DNA from: Choanephora cucurbitarum
Taxonomy: Eukaryota > Mucoromycota > Mucoromycetes > Mucorales > Choanephoraceae
NCBI GenBank assembly: GCA_025331435.1
Contig: JAIWNI010000127.1
Span: forward strand, 1-64,000
Direction of reading: 5' to 3'
Length of the DNA: 64,000 nt
A program made the position numbers and the translations under genes. A model generated the notes under the pieces. The model was not told where the DNA came from. It saw nothing but the letters and a program-made list of their open reading frames with translations, and made no database searches. Shown here piece after piece: positions 45,724 to 56,895 of this stretch. The stretch's first letter is position 1; each line of letters starts with the position of its first letter.

Positions 45724-46816
45724 TTTTCTTTTGTATTGCTTACAAGAAAGAAAAGAAAGGAAACCCGTTACAGTTCTTTCTTTCTTGTTTACTCCTTAGA
45801 TCTGTTACACAATGGATCAAATGACTCCTTTGTTGATCTACATAATTATACTATAAAAAGCCATTAGGTCCTGTTAAACTAAAAGAAAAAGAGGATTGTT
45901 ATTGCTATGACCTGGAAAATGTTTACCATTAAAGGTAAATTCATACCCTGCAGCTGGTAGCTATTATCACTTTATTAGAAACAAGTGGCATCTATCGAGC
46001 ATCAACCATTTGATAGGTTAGTGTTTGACAGAGAAAAAACAAAGTGAAGCTAATTACCATAGATCTTGTCGAAAGTTTTGATACAAAGACATACAGAAGA
46101 AGCTGAAAAGCGTTTGCCATAAGGATACACAAAAATGCTGCAAACACGAATAGTAGCTTTGAGGCGCAAATGATATTTGCATTCCCATATCGCATAGTCT
46201 CGAGGGTAAAGTACAGCTGCAAAGGTCAAAATAGCGCATTGTAGGGATTCGCATCTCCATGTTTTTTTTAGCCAACTGTACTTAGCTGTCATTAATCTGT
46301 TTGAGTAAACTATTCTGCTTTTGGTATGTTTGTGTCCCTCTTTTAACTTTAAGAATTACAATCATAGTTGTTCAAGAGGGGAAACCAGCATTGACTGAAG
46401 CACGACTAGATTTTGATAGGGGCCTTTTGCATTTTGACTCTTTTTTTTTTTTTTTTTTTTTACAAAATGACAATGTTTTATCAGTTACACCACATTACTT
46501 TACGAAGCATGTCATTTTCTTTCTACAACTGGAAATTGAACAAAAGAAGAACCACATCAATTTGACAACAATCTTTGAAATTGATTGAGCTCTAGTATAG
46601 TAAGAATGATAATACGTATAATAAACTGAATTGCTTTCATCGACAGTAAAGTGTTACTTTGTCTTCATTTGAGGCAATGGTCACAACAGTGGACTGTTCT
46701 ACAGAAAGCATGAATCTTGTAGGTTAATAGGTATTTATTGGTACATAGCCTAACGTTAGAAAAATACGTAATAATTGATTCAAATGATAAATATGAAAGA
46801 ACTCAGTAACATGTGC
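45724..46816. other. Intergenic, calmodulin-like promoter and P450 3' flank
   Basis: No gene. A 22-nt T-run at about 46439-46460 and AT-rich sequence. Short frames here lack conserved features. Confidence 0.4.
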
Positions 46817-48856
46817 TTAGTATCGTCTCGTGAAATCAATGTCCAACCTAGCAGGACTAGTGATGCTTGCACCAACTGGAACAACACCATTCTTATGAAT
46901 CGAATTTTCAGGTAACTTCCAAGTATATCTTCTCACTAAAAAAAAATAAAGATATTAGTTGAAAGAAAAGTATAAGTCCCCTTAAAAAAGCACATTACAC
47001 AGCATGGATAAAAAGACGCGTTGTTCATATAAGCTAAAGTTCATGCCAATGCATTGTCGAGCACCAGAACCAAAAGGCAACCAAGCCATACCAGAGCCTG
47101 CTTTTCGTGTAGTTCCTTCACCATCTTCAGCAAATCTGCTAGGATCAAATTCATAAGGGTTCGTCCAAAATTTCTTATTGTGATGTATCGCATTGATGTC
47201 AACATTGACAGGTGTGCCCTTTGGAATAAGCGTATCATGAAGGAAAAAGTCTTCGGTAGCTTTGCGAGATACAACACGAGATACAGGACCATTGATACGC
47301 AAAGTCTAAAGATAGTTTGAGTTGATTTGATCTTGACTACATTCACGTTTAAATTACCTCTCTCATCACTTGATTGATATATACGAATTCCCTTGTCTGT
47401 TCTAGTGTTGGCAAGACATCTCTTGGTTCATCGCCTAATACCTTAATGGCCTCTTCTCTGGCTCTTTGTTGAATTTCCTATACCATTGCAGGTCAATTCA
47501 AAGCCATTCTTAAAGACATCCAAAACAAAGGACTTACAGGATATGTAGCCAAATAATAAATGGCAAAAGCGAGCGTATTTGCAGTTGTATCATGACCAGC
47601 CAAAAAGAAGACACATACATTATTCTAACAAAAGAGAGAAAAGTGAGTAGAGATATCTTGATTGAGAGCTGTCGGTTTCTTTACTCTCATATCATCATTT
47701 GACATCATGCCTTCTCCTCTCAATTCCCCTTCAATCATCAGGGTCAAAAGGTCTTTTTCGTTTTCAGCAAGATAATCATTTTCAAGGTTTCCTTCCTTGA
47801 CTGCTTGTCGTTTCTGCAGAATGATTTGATCAACCATGTTTAAGAAACGAGTCATATGGTAATGCACTTTGCGACGTGCAGGTGAAAGTAAAAATGAGTC
47901 CTTTTGATCCAAAAAGGGGAAAAGCAAGTAAATGGGGTTTGTGAAACCAGCATTAATGGCATTGTAAGTATTGATCCAGTCATTGTCCTTTTCTTTAATT
48001 GCATTGAAATCAAAGCCTATAGAAAAAGAAAATCAATCTCTGTTTGTAATGTAGATTCACCCCCTTTTCATTCTCTAATTTACCAAAACCTGCTTTTCCT
48101 ATGGCCTCTAATGTCCATCGTTGAATAAGATCAGTGAAATCAATATGGCCATTATTTTGATCGATCACCTCGAAAAAATCAAGAGTCAATTTGCCGAACA
48201 AGTTCACAGGCATCGAGCGGTGAAAGGCGGGATTGGCTAGCTTTCTTTGAGACTTCCACTCCTGTCCATTCGAAACAAGAATACTGTTCTCTCCCAAGAA
48301 TCTACCCAAAGCAGTTTCCTTTACACTGTGAGGCATGACTGCCTTTGGGAAATTTTCTATAGCAAGTAGAGCTTAGCTTCCTCTTCTCAAAAAAAAAGAA
48401 TACTGTATCCATTCGACATTTACCCGTCTTTAAGAAAACAGTCTTGGCCAATTCTGGATCAGCTATCATAACATTCCAACCAGTGCCTAAAGGTCGCTAT
48501 ATTTCTTTCTATATAAGTTTCATGGTGTGCGTAAACCTTATTCTGCTTACTAAGTAGACAGCCTGATTTGGGGATTTATCTAATAATGGGGCAATCACAT
48601 GAGTATCAAAATCTCTGATGGCTTCTCCACGAACAGCTGATTTTATGACAGTGTAGTAAGATACATAGGGGAATTGACGTAAATGCTTTGGAGGCTTTAA
48701 AAGGCGATTGAGGAAATATATCATAGAGAAAACAACAGCTGCGCTAATGCCGATTTTCTTGTTTCTCTTGGTAAGATTGGGCAGAACATATAGGTTATAA
48801 AGTTCCAACAAGTTTTGTATAGCCGCAGTGTTTTTCAGAGAGGACAGTTGGTTCAT
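46817..48856 (-). CDS. Cytochrome P450 monooxygenase
   Basis: Eight exons on the minus strand: 48856-48551, 48496-48424, 48356-48084, 48016-47685, 47624-47538, 47477-47358, 47305-46999, 46935-46817 (538 aa). An N-terminal membrane anchor (IGISAAVVFSMIYFL) is followed by a proline-rich hinge. The I-helix is LAGHDTTANT, the K-helix ExxR is ETLR (split by an intron), the PERF-like box is FDPSRF, and the haem loop is FGSGARQCIG with Cys as axial ligand. ER-bound; it needs a P450 reductase. The family could be the zygomycete CYP509 group, but I cannot confirm that. No biosynthetic cluster surrounds it. Confidence 0.92.
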
Positions 48857-50020
48857 TCTGTTCAATTAATTTAAACCAAAGTCTTTTTTCTTTTTAGCAA
48901 AAAGAGAGAAACAAAGGTGAAAGGAGGAAAGTTTTTCTTTTATATTAAAAAGGATCTGGGTTAATGGTTTTTATGTGCTACCGAAAATTCAAAATGAAGC
49001 TAGCTTTTTTTGACCTTTGTATGCTTTACAACAAAATTAACAATTCAGTTTCTCTGTATGAGTATTTCGCTTGGAAATCAAACAATTAGCCTTTCTTGTT
49101 TTTCTTTTGCACTCCTAGAAAACCAACAAACTAAAATAGGGAGACATGTCTAATTTCCTGTCTTGCTTTAGAGGGGAAAAGCAACATCATGGCTAGTAAG
49201 AGAAAAAACACAAGTGATTTCGAAACTAGTCCTAATGATCTTTTGTTTGGCAAAAAGAGCCTTTCATTGTTTTGATCTATGATAAACTATGTCAAGAGCA
49301 ATCAATTCCGGAAACAACAATGTGCTATACTTCAGAACCACTTTTTAATTACTATGTATTGAATAAGTTGAGTCTGTTTAGCCAGTAACATTGGAACATC
49401 AATTTTATGCAGTAAATTACATACAGGGTCTTCATTGGCATTGAGTGTCAGAATCATCAAATTGGCGCATTAATTTTGAAGCAAAAGTAAACTATGGAGT
49501 CAAAAGTCTTCGACTTTTTCATCGTCTTTTGAAATTTCATATGTCATTGATCTGCATAAAGCAGACGTAAAAGAAGAATGTGTAATTGCATCTTGCAACA
49601 TGCTATAAACAGACCTTACCTAAGTTCAATAGCAGTAAAGATAAGAAGTTTAATTGAACGAATACTTTATTGGTAATAATACAGATAGCTCATGCTCTAT
49701 CTATACAGAACAACAATAAGAGACAAGGCGTATGCGAGCTATAACTTGGGCTAATCTATTCTTCCGCTAAATAGGAAATAAGCAGATTTACTGGAGGTAA
49801 AACACTATCTAGGAAGATTGACATATGTATATTATAGTAAAGTCAATCTCTTTAGCTCAATTGAATTGTCATGACAATAGGTTTCCTGCTTAGACACTTT
49901 TACAAGCGGCTTCTCAAAATAGAAAGTTGTGACGGCCCCCTTGGACATCAAAATTTTTAGAAAAGCCTTCTTTACTCTTTTTTTTTTGTTCCAACATATA
50001 AACACATACATATACATATC
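48857..50020. other. Divergent intergenic region P450/GAR1
   Basis: AT-rich, no gene. A short perfect palindrome around 49507-49521 (AAAGTCTTCGACTTT) is the only notable structure. The GAR1 ATG is preceded by a T-run and by alternating CATATA words. Confidence 0.4.
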
Positions 50021-50947
50021 ATGAGTTTCGGTCAACAAAGAGGTGGAGGTCGTGGAGGCTTCCGTGGCGGTGAGTTCGACAAAGGGATTTACTTAGATAA
50101 TGTCATGTCGAAACTGACATGTTTGACAGGTCGTGGTGGTGGTCGTGGTGGCTTCTCTGGTGGAGGACCTCAAGGCCCTCCTGCTGAAGTTGTTCGTAAG
50201 TTACTAGTAGACATAATATGAATTGCAAGATTCACAACTCATTGGTTTCTCTATGTTAGCCATGGGTGCTTTTGTTCATGCTTGTGAAGGAGAAATGGTC
50301 TGTAAGTCCATCAATACAAAAATCCCTTACTTCAATGCTCCTATCTTCCTTGAAAACAAGAGCCAAATCGGTAAAGTGGATGAAATCTTGGGTCCCTTGA
50401 ATGAGGTCTATTTCACTGTCAAGATGCAAGAAGGCATGATTGCCAAATCTTTTAAGCCTGATGATAAGGTCTTTATTGGTACTGATAAACTTTTACCTCT
50501 TGAGCGTTTCTTGCCAAAGCCTAAGGTTGCCGGTAAAGGTAGAGTGTTATATGAAATAATTGTGTTTTCTATCTCTCTAATTCTTTGTGATAATGTCAGT
50601 CGGTAAGCCTACTGGTCATCAAGGCCGTGGTGGTGCCTCTGGCGGAAGAGGTGGTCGTGGTGGAGCTCGTGGTAAGTGAGAGACCAAGTTGAGCCTTCTA
50701 TAGATCTAAAGATATCCAATCATTAGGTGGTTTCGGTGGTGGCCGTGGCGGAGGTGCTCCTCGTGGTGGTCGCGGTAAGTTATTTGATGAATTAGAGAAT
50801 GGAAGTAACTAAAAAAGAAGAGGGAAATCAATAGGTGGTTTTGGTGGAGGTCGTGGTGGCGGCTTTGGTGGAGGTCGTGGTGGCGGCCGTGGTGGTAGCT
50901 TCGGTGGAGGTCGCGGTGGTAACCGTGGCGGAAGAGGTCGTTTTTAG
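50021..50947 (+). CDS. GAR1: H/ACA snoRNP subunit GAR1
   Basis: Six exons: 50021-50069, 50130-50195, 50260-50538, 50600-50671, 50727-50774, 50835-50947 (208 aa; yeast Gar1 is 205). Short GGRGG/GFRGG repeats at the N-terminus, the central Gar1 beta-barrel ([13 protein letters not shown], then [19 protein letters not shown] and [10 protein letters not shown]), and a long RGG tail built from GGRGGF units. Three of the introns fall inside the RGG repeats, always after the first base of a Gly codon. It binds Cbf5 in box H/ACA RNPs that make pseudouridine in rRNA. Confidence 0.95.
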
Positions 50948-51716
50948 AGAAAAGAAAAGCAACTTGATTTCATGAAGAACACAAAAAGAAATCAAATTCA
51001 ACAGTCAGCGCATTTTTTTTATATATATCTAGAACACAATACACACACACACATACAACCAAATCAACCTTCACACACAATTCAGCCTATACGCATCCTT
51101 CTTTTATATATACATACACCCATTTTCTATCTCCTCTTCTTATCTTCTGTTTACAGGAAAGTATATATAGAAGGGAAAAGACAAATACATCAGAATTCAT
51201 GATAATACACCCTATATATATTTTTATTATTCAACAAAGCAACTTTTGGCAATTATATGGATATTTTTAGTGTGCTCAAGATAATTCTGTGTGTGATGAA
51301 CTATATGACTTTACCTTCCTGTTGTCAATCCAATGTTTACACTATCTACTCTCATGAGTAATAGAAACACGCTGAGAGATCTAAATGATTATCAAAAGGA
51401 AACAATAACTCTATATCATTTGAACCCCTTTCACACTTTGAATTTTCCATGTTCTAATTGGACAACACTTTCCCACTTTATAAATGTATGGCCAATGATC
51501 TTTAAGCTACTTAATTCCATATGGCTTAACCGTGAAAAAAAACACGCCCTTCTTTTGATATCTTTGCTTTTTTTTTTTCTTCGCTTTTTTTCTTTTGCTT
51601 TTTTTCTTTTGCTTTTTTTTTATTATTTAAATGCCTTTGATTTATTCATCTAGTGTAAATTTGCTCTTAGTTATCTTATACTACTCAACTGCAAGGTTTA
51701 ACTGGTCTTTCTTTAG
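50948..51716. other. Intergenic; 5' part of next gene may lie here
   Basis: It carries CA- and TA-rich simple sequence (51035-51120) and a tandem TTTTTTTCTTTTGC tract (about 51565-51625). The missing first exon of the downstream gene should be here, but no donor gives a clean join. Confidence 0.4.
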
Positions 51717-52391
51717 AGAACGCATAGGTTTTTCCCTGAAGAAGAAGAAGAAAGGACGTATGAAACAGAAGAGGATACAAGTGATGACGATAATGATGAC
51801 GACAATGATACAATTACCGGAATTCAATCATCACGGGTTCATCAGATTCATAGACTGGCTACTCGGACCAACAGTGAGATTCTAGAAGATCTTTCGGCCA
51901 TCATCCGGATTCTTCGACAGATTCATGTTCTCTATCGTATCTTTCATCACTCAAGAGATCAAGTGAGCGATGGAAGAACTTACAATGAAGAAGAAGAAGC
52001 CAGTCTATTGTTAGAGGCAGGATTGGCAGATTTACAGTCTGTCCTAAGTACACAAGAAAAGGAACATAAACGACAGTCTACATTAGCCTTACTTGCACTA
52101 ATCACATATCAACATGTGCATTGTTCTGAACACTATCTCTCTCGTTACTTGGATCCAGATGGCAATTATCACCCAACATTGGCCCTTTTTGCTGCTGCTA
52201 CCTATGATGACGATGAAGGCGATTGTACACCCAAGTCATGCAGGGATATTATAATGGCAGCAGAAGAGTTGTGTGGTCCAGATTGGCTAAAAGAGTTTGA
52301 TCAAAATGAAGAGAATGCATTAAGAAACATGCTTGAGAAACTGACGTTGATTGCTAAAGTGAGACTAAAGATACGTGGAAATGAAGAATAG
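51717..52391 (+). CDS. Hypothetical protein, 5' end unresolved
   Basis: An open frame starts after a good acceptor (TCTTTCTTTAG ending at 51716) and runs to TAG at 52389-52391, about 224 codons. No in-frame ATG precedes 51963, so a first exon is missing. It begins with an acidic Asp/Asn run, then a helical segment (IQSSRVHQIHRLATRTNSEI, ILRQIHVLYRIFHH) and a second helical block (LLLEAGLADLQSVLSTQE, LALLALITYQHVHC), ending with Cys-containing acidic helices. I do not recognise a domain. It looks like a conserved soluble helical protein of unknown role. Confidence 0.55.
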   Translation, partial: RTHRFFPEEEEERTYETEEDTSDDDNDDDNDTITGIQSSRVHQIHRLATRTNSEILEDLSAIIRILRQIHVLYRIFHHSRDQVSDGRTYNEEEEASLLLEAGLADLQSVLSTQEKEHKRQSTLALLALITYQHVHCSEHYLSRYLDPDGNYHPTLALFAAATYDDDEGDCTPKSCRDIIMAAEELCGPDWLKEFDQNEENALRNMLEKLTLIAKVRLKIRGNEE

Positions 52392-52720
52392 AGTAGAGTC
52401 TATCAAGACAATAAATTGGTGTTATCTAAATCAGCTTTAGAATGTATACAAAAAGAGAGAGAATTCCAAGTAAAATTCATAAGAAAGCATAGAGATTTTT
52501 ATTTTAATTGAGAGATGATTGGCTTATATTGGCTATAGGTTAAAGGGGGAGCAATTTTCTTAAAGCATACAAAAAATGAATCATAATAACAAAGGATAAT
52601 CATAGATTAAATAAAAAGTAATTTTCTTGACTGTGTATGTATGTATGTTGTTTCTACAAGTATTCATAAGGTAGTAAATGGCAATTAAAAAAAAAAAAAG
52701 AAAAGAAAGAAAGGGAATGG
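52392..52720. other. Convergent 3' intergenic region
   Basis: AT-rich with a 13-nt A-run near 52688. No gene. Confidence 0.4.
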
Positions 52721-53911
52721 TTATTGATGAGGATGCACCATACATTCAGGGCAAATACAGTTACTTCCGAAATAACAAGTTAGGATACGAGTGGAGGCTG
52801 GTTTATCGAGTGAGGGTTGAATGATATCAGGCGAATGAAAGTTCATCAAGGGTGTTACTGTGAGCATAATAGACTCTCCCGAGGTTTGTAAGTGAAGTGG
52901 AGGACATGACTGATGAGGAATCAGACTGCCACACATCCATTGAGACTGTGGTGTAGGGTGAGTTGATGTGTTTGAGCGTGTCGTCATGTCTTCGTAGGGA
53001 TATACAGGTTCTTCTTCTAATACATGACTTATTAGATTGTTGACATCGGATAGAGACGTACTGCTTTCTCTATAGATATCATAACGAGAGGGAATACTGG
53101 GCGAAGAACAGGAAGAAGAACAAGATGAGGCAGAAGAAATGCTGTGTGCTGACTGTGCGTTATTATCAGTATCTCTGGTAGTCAGGAGTGAATTGGAGAG
53201 TAGGAATGACTGCATTTCCATAAGAAGAGTCGGTTCAGATAGTGAGGTCATATCCAACGGTGCATTGTCTGAGTGGTAGAATGCATTGCCTGTGCTGATA
53301 TTACGCATAGGATAAGATCGACGTCGTCTTGGGCTTTTATTGTCTGAATAAGGAGAATCTATCGCCATTCTCTGTTGCTTTGGTTTCTTCAGAGGCAAGA
53401 CAATGTGAGAACCATCAGACATCTTCATCATGATAGGCTGGGTCTGTGTCTGATGAACTGGCTTTTGTATCTCATGGCAAGTACACTGATTGGCTATAGG
53501 ATCAACCATAACACCAGCACCTTGTATGCCCTTGAAAGAGATGGAATGGTCTCCAGCCATACAATCATGTTGTTGATGTGATAATGCTATAGCTGTGTTT
53601 TCAATAGATGTTTATTGATTTATATAAAATATTTCTTATGCAAAGGATGTTATTGTTCAACCTACTTTCTGATTTATCCGTACAATTGCACTTGACATGC
53701 ACTTGCTTTGTCTTTCTCAAGTCTCTGCAGAATGAACATTGGGTGACTGGTCTTCCTTTCTTTCGAATCTCAATCAGAGGGCGTTCAAAATGATTGCAGT
53801 TGGAGGAACGGTGACCCTATTATTTCCTGTTTAGTGAGGTTTAAAAGGTGAATGTATATGGCTAACCTTGACACAGGTATTGCAAGCAAATTTGATGCCA
53901 TTGATGAACAT
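52721..53911 (-). CDS. Copper-fist transcription factor
   Basis: Minus-strand exons: 53911-53867, 53816-53666, 53592-52721 (355 aa). The copper-fist domain is residues 1-60: INGIKFACNTCVKGHR with zinc ligands Cys10, Cys13, Cys22 and His24, then the KKGRP minor-groove motif (34-38) and the copper-binding Cys pairs in CSFCRDLRK and KCNC. The middle is Ser-rich. A second Cys cluster ends the protein as CX5CXCX2C in CYFGSNCICPEC, like the copper-sensing clusters of Mac1/Cuf1-type activators. It probably controls copper or iron uptake genes by copper level. The first donor is GTTAGC, slightly off consensus. Confidence 0.92.
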
Positions 53912-56690
53912 TTTTTTCCTTTTTAGAATTAGATAAAGGGAAAGAAATCAATTGAAATGATAAAGACTCAAATTGTCTTCTTCGTTTATATAGTGTGTGT
54001 GTGTTATTTGCTTATTTTTGTTATATATATATATATATAAATGTATTTTCGGGTATCTATTTAAAATATTATATATATAAAAGCGGTCAAGTTAAATTCA
54101 CGCGCAACATTTATTGATATAAACTAGAGAATTACCTTTAAATAGATAAACCAGATGACAGTTTACTCAGAAAGAAAGGAAAAAAGAGAGAGAGAAAAAA
54201 AAATGAGAGTGAATAGCGGGTGTTTTGACATTCACTGGGTTAATGTCGATCATTATGGAGCGCTACTTTAAAAAAGGAACAATTTCAATCACCCATATTT
54301 GTGCACTCTATAGATGAGCAGTAATTATTTAAGGAGGGAGTTGAAATAACACGGCAAATGAGGCATATTTTTCTTTTTGGAGATTCAATAGGATATAGCT
54401 GGCTAAAATCTCTCAAGCATAATAATAATAATAATAAAAAAAGTTCCTTATTGAATCTTTCAATAGCGATTATGGCGCAAAAGCATGTATGACCACTTTT
54501 TTTTTCTTTTCATTCTTCTTGTTTGACCCTGATGAACTTAAATATGAAGAAGAAGAAGAAGAAGGGCTTTCTGCTATCTTGTGATGCTGACAAGACTTTT
54601 GATAAGCCATCAAGACACTAGAGAGACGGACTTATGATGAGAAAGAAAAGAGCGTGTAAGACTATTTCTGGAAATAGAATGCATACAGCACACAAGAAAT
54701 AAATCAATTTGCACTAACTCAAAATAACAACTATTTATTGCATCTGCTTATTTAAATTAGATGGACTGTTATAGGCAATCTCTTTCTAAGGCAGACCCTC
54801 GCTCCTTGGTCTGGGAGATGGATGCAATTGCTAGTGAGAGGTTTTTTTCTTTGGTAGAGAGTGTTACTAAGGTAGTTGCCTTAATCTAACAAGTGGTGTG
54901 CTCATTTGCCATCATTCTTGATACAAGTCATTGTTTATGCATTTCTTTTTTCTTCTTTTTTTTTTTCTTCTTTCTTTTAAAAGTCCAATAAATGGTGACA
55001 AGAAGCAGTCAGTACAGTAAGATGCTGTCACAAAATGAGCATGCTCTCTTCTATCTTGGAGATCGCTTCGGATGGAAAAAAAAAGTGTTTCTTGTCATTC
55101 TAAATTTTATATTGAATTTTCATATCTGGCTTGCAATACTGTACAACTAAGATTGACTTAAATAAGCTATGGCTTATGTTCTTGACTCCAAAGTGAGTTT
55201 AGCTATACTTTGTTGAGATTGTGTCAATTGGCTTTTGTATCTAGTAGAACATCATCTATGTTGTGTATTTCTTCTTCTTTTTTCTTTTTCTTTTTTTTTT
55301 TGAGCAGGCTAGAAATAAACCGCCTTTAGCAAAAATGTGTATTTGTTCTTTGATTTACATTCTTGTATCACTGTTAGCTATTTTATTGTTATGTGTGTCT
55401 TTGACTATGAGACAATGGCTCAATTTCAATGTTAGTTCTGTAGTCTATTTGAGACATGAGAAGTTTGTATGAAACCTGATAAAATAAAACCTCCTCCTCC
55501 CCCCTTTTTTTGTTTTCTATGAAGCGAGTATTCTGGTAGTGAGATCTCTGGCAACAAAGTGGTAGAAATTAGAACTATTGTCTATTGAGGGCAATGGGAA
55601 ATAAGCCTATATGTATTTCAAGCACATGTGAGCATGAGCCATCTTTCCTCTCTCAGAGGTACTTTTTAGTTTCGCATGAAATCAATTATAATTCCATGTT
55701 CCCATATCATTTCGTTTGCGTATTTCTGAAAAGAAAAGTAAAGTACTTGCCACTCTGTTTTCAATGACCAAAAACAAAGAGAGAGAGAGAGAGAGAGAAA
55801 AAAAAAAAGCGAAGGGAAAAGCGATCATTATGGCCTATGCTTGAAATAAGGTTTTCGTGTTACATGAAGCCTTCCAAAAGACACAATCAGAGAGACAGAA
55901 CAAAAGGATTGAGCGCGAATCAAATGAACAGACAGTCAACGACTATTCCCTTAAGGAAAGAAATTGCATGGAGCACATACAAAAGGACAGACTGAAATAA
56001 ATAGAGAAGGAAGAAAAAGCAAAAGCGTTTATGCTGAATGCCATTGGCGATTGCCAAAAAGGGAAGTATGAGGGTGTACAGAAATCCACTCTTGACATAG
56101 AGAAAGAGAGAGAGAGAGAGAGAGAGCAAAACAGTGGCAACAGTATGCTTGCTTCACTTCTTCTGCAAAACAACTTGGCTCGTGATTCAAAACAAACTAA
56201 CTGATCATTTTCTTTTTGTCTTGTCTGTGTAAAAGTGAAATAGCTGTCCTAGATCATCGCTTGTATCTTGTCAATTGAAGTAAACCCTTTATCTATACTT
56301 GTTGTTCTTTGAATACTCTTGATAATCTTAGTTGCTTCAGTTTGATAGCTATGTGAACACTCAATTGTCTATACCTACAATATACTATGATATACAGAAT
56401 GAGTGGCTGCAACATCTCGTCCCCCCCTTTTTTTTTCTTTGTCTGTACATGACAGACTCAAGATGCTGAGTTTAGATAACAGGGCTTAAATTGAACTGCT
56501 ATAAAGCGATACTAGTTGGCAACATTGTAGTTTATGAGCAACCGTTTTAGTAATATCTTGCAATTAGATAGGCCTGACCAATATCTGATATCGCTCTATT
56601 CTGAAATCTGGTTGACAGTGACTGAAATACGAACACAGGACTTTTTCCCTTTCCTCTATTTTCTTCCTCCCCACTGCAAAAAAACTAGGG
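53912..56690. other. Gene-free region with simple repeats
   Basis: Holds a (TA)n run near 54022-54039, (TAA)n near 54419-54437, (GAA)n near 54546-54566, GA-runs near 55777-55800 and 56105-56127, and long T-tracts. A 42-codon frame at 54761-54889 is the only small ORF with non-simple composition and is not convincing. No gene supported. Confidence 0.5.
55776..55811. repeat. (GA)n microsatellite with A-tail
   Basis: An uninterrupted GA run followed by an A-run. A second (GA)n lies at about 56102-56127. Confidence 0.85.
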
Positions 56691-56895
56691 ATCATTTAAA
56701 GGTTTTTTTGTCGAAATCAAAGGCTTTTTAAGGGTTAAACTTTCGAAGTTTTCTAAAGGTTTTTTAAAGGTCTTTTTTTTTTGCATTCACCTGCAAACGG
56801 TCATTTAGAGGTCTTTTAGAGATTATTTCGAAGTCTTTAGAATAAGCTCTTTATTGGCCTTTATATTAGAGGTTTTTAATGGTTTGTAATAAAGA
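56690..56895. repeat. Degenerate AAAGGTTTTT-type tandem repeat
   Basis: Words of the form AAAGGTTTTT, AAAGGTCTTTT, AGAGGTCTTTTAGAG and AGAGGTTTTTAATGG recur at irregular 10-20 nt spacing across about 200 bp. This resembles an old short-unit satellite. Confidence 0.6.

Noticed and set aside
46439..46460. Poly-T run as the tail of a retrotransposed gene on the minus strand
   Set aside because: No coding remnant or flanking duplication is visible next to it.
46817..53911. Secondary-metabolite or detoxification cluster around the P450
   Set aside because: Neighbours are GAR1, a calmodulin-like gene and a copper regulator. No backbone enzyme, transporter or pathway partner is present.
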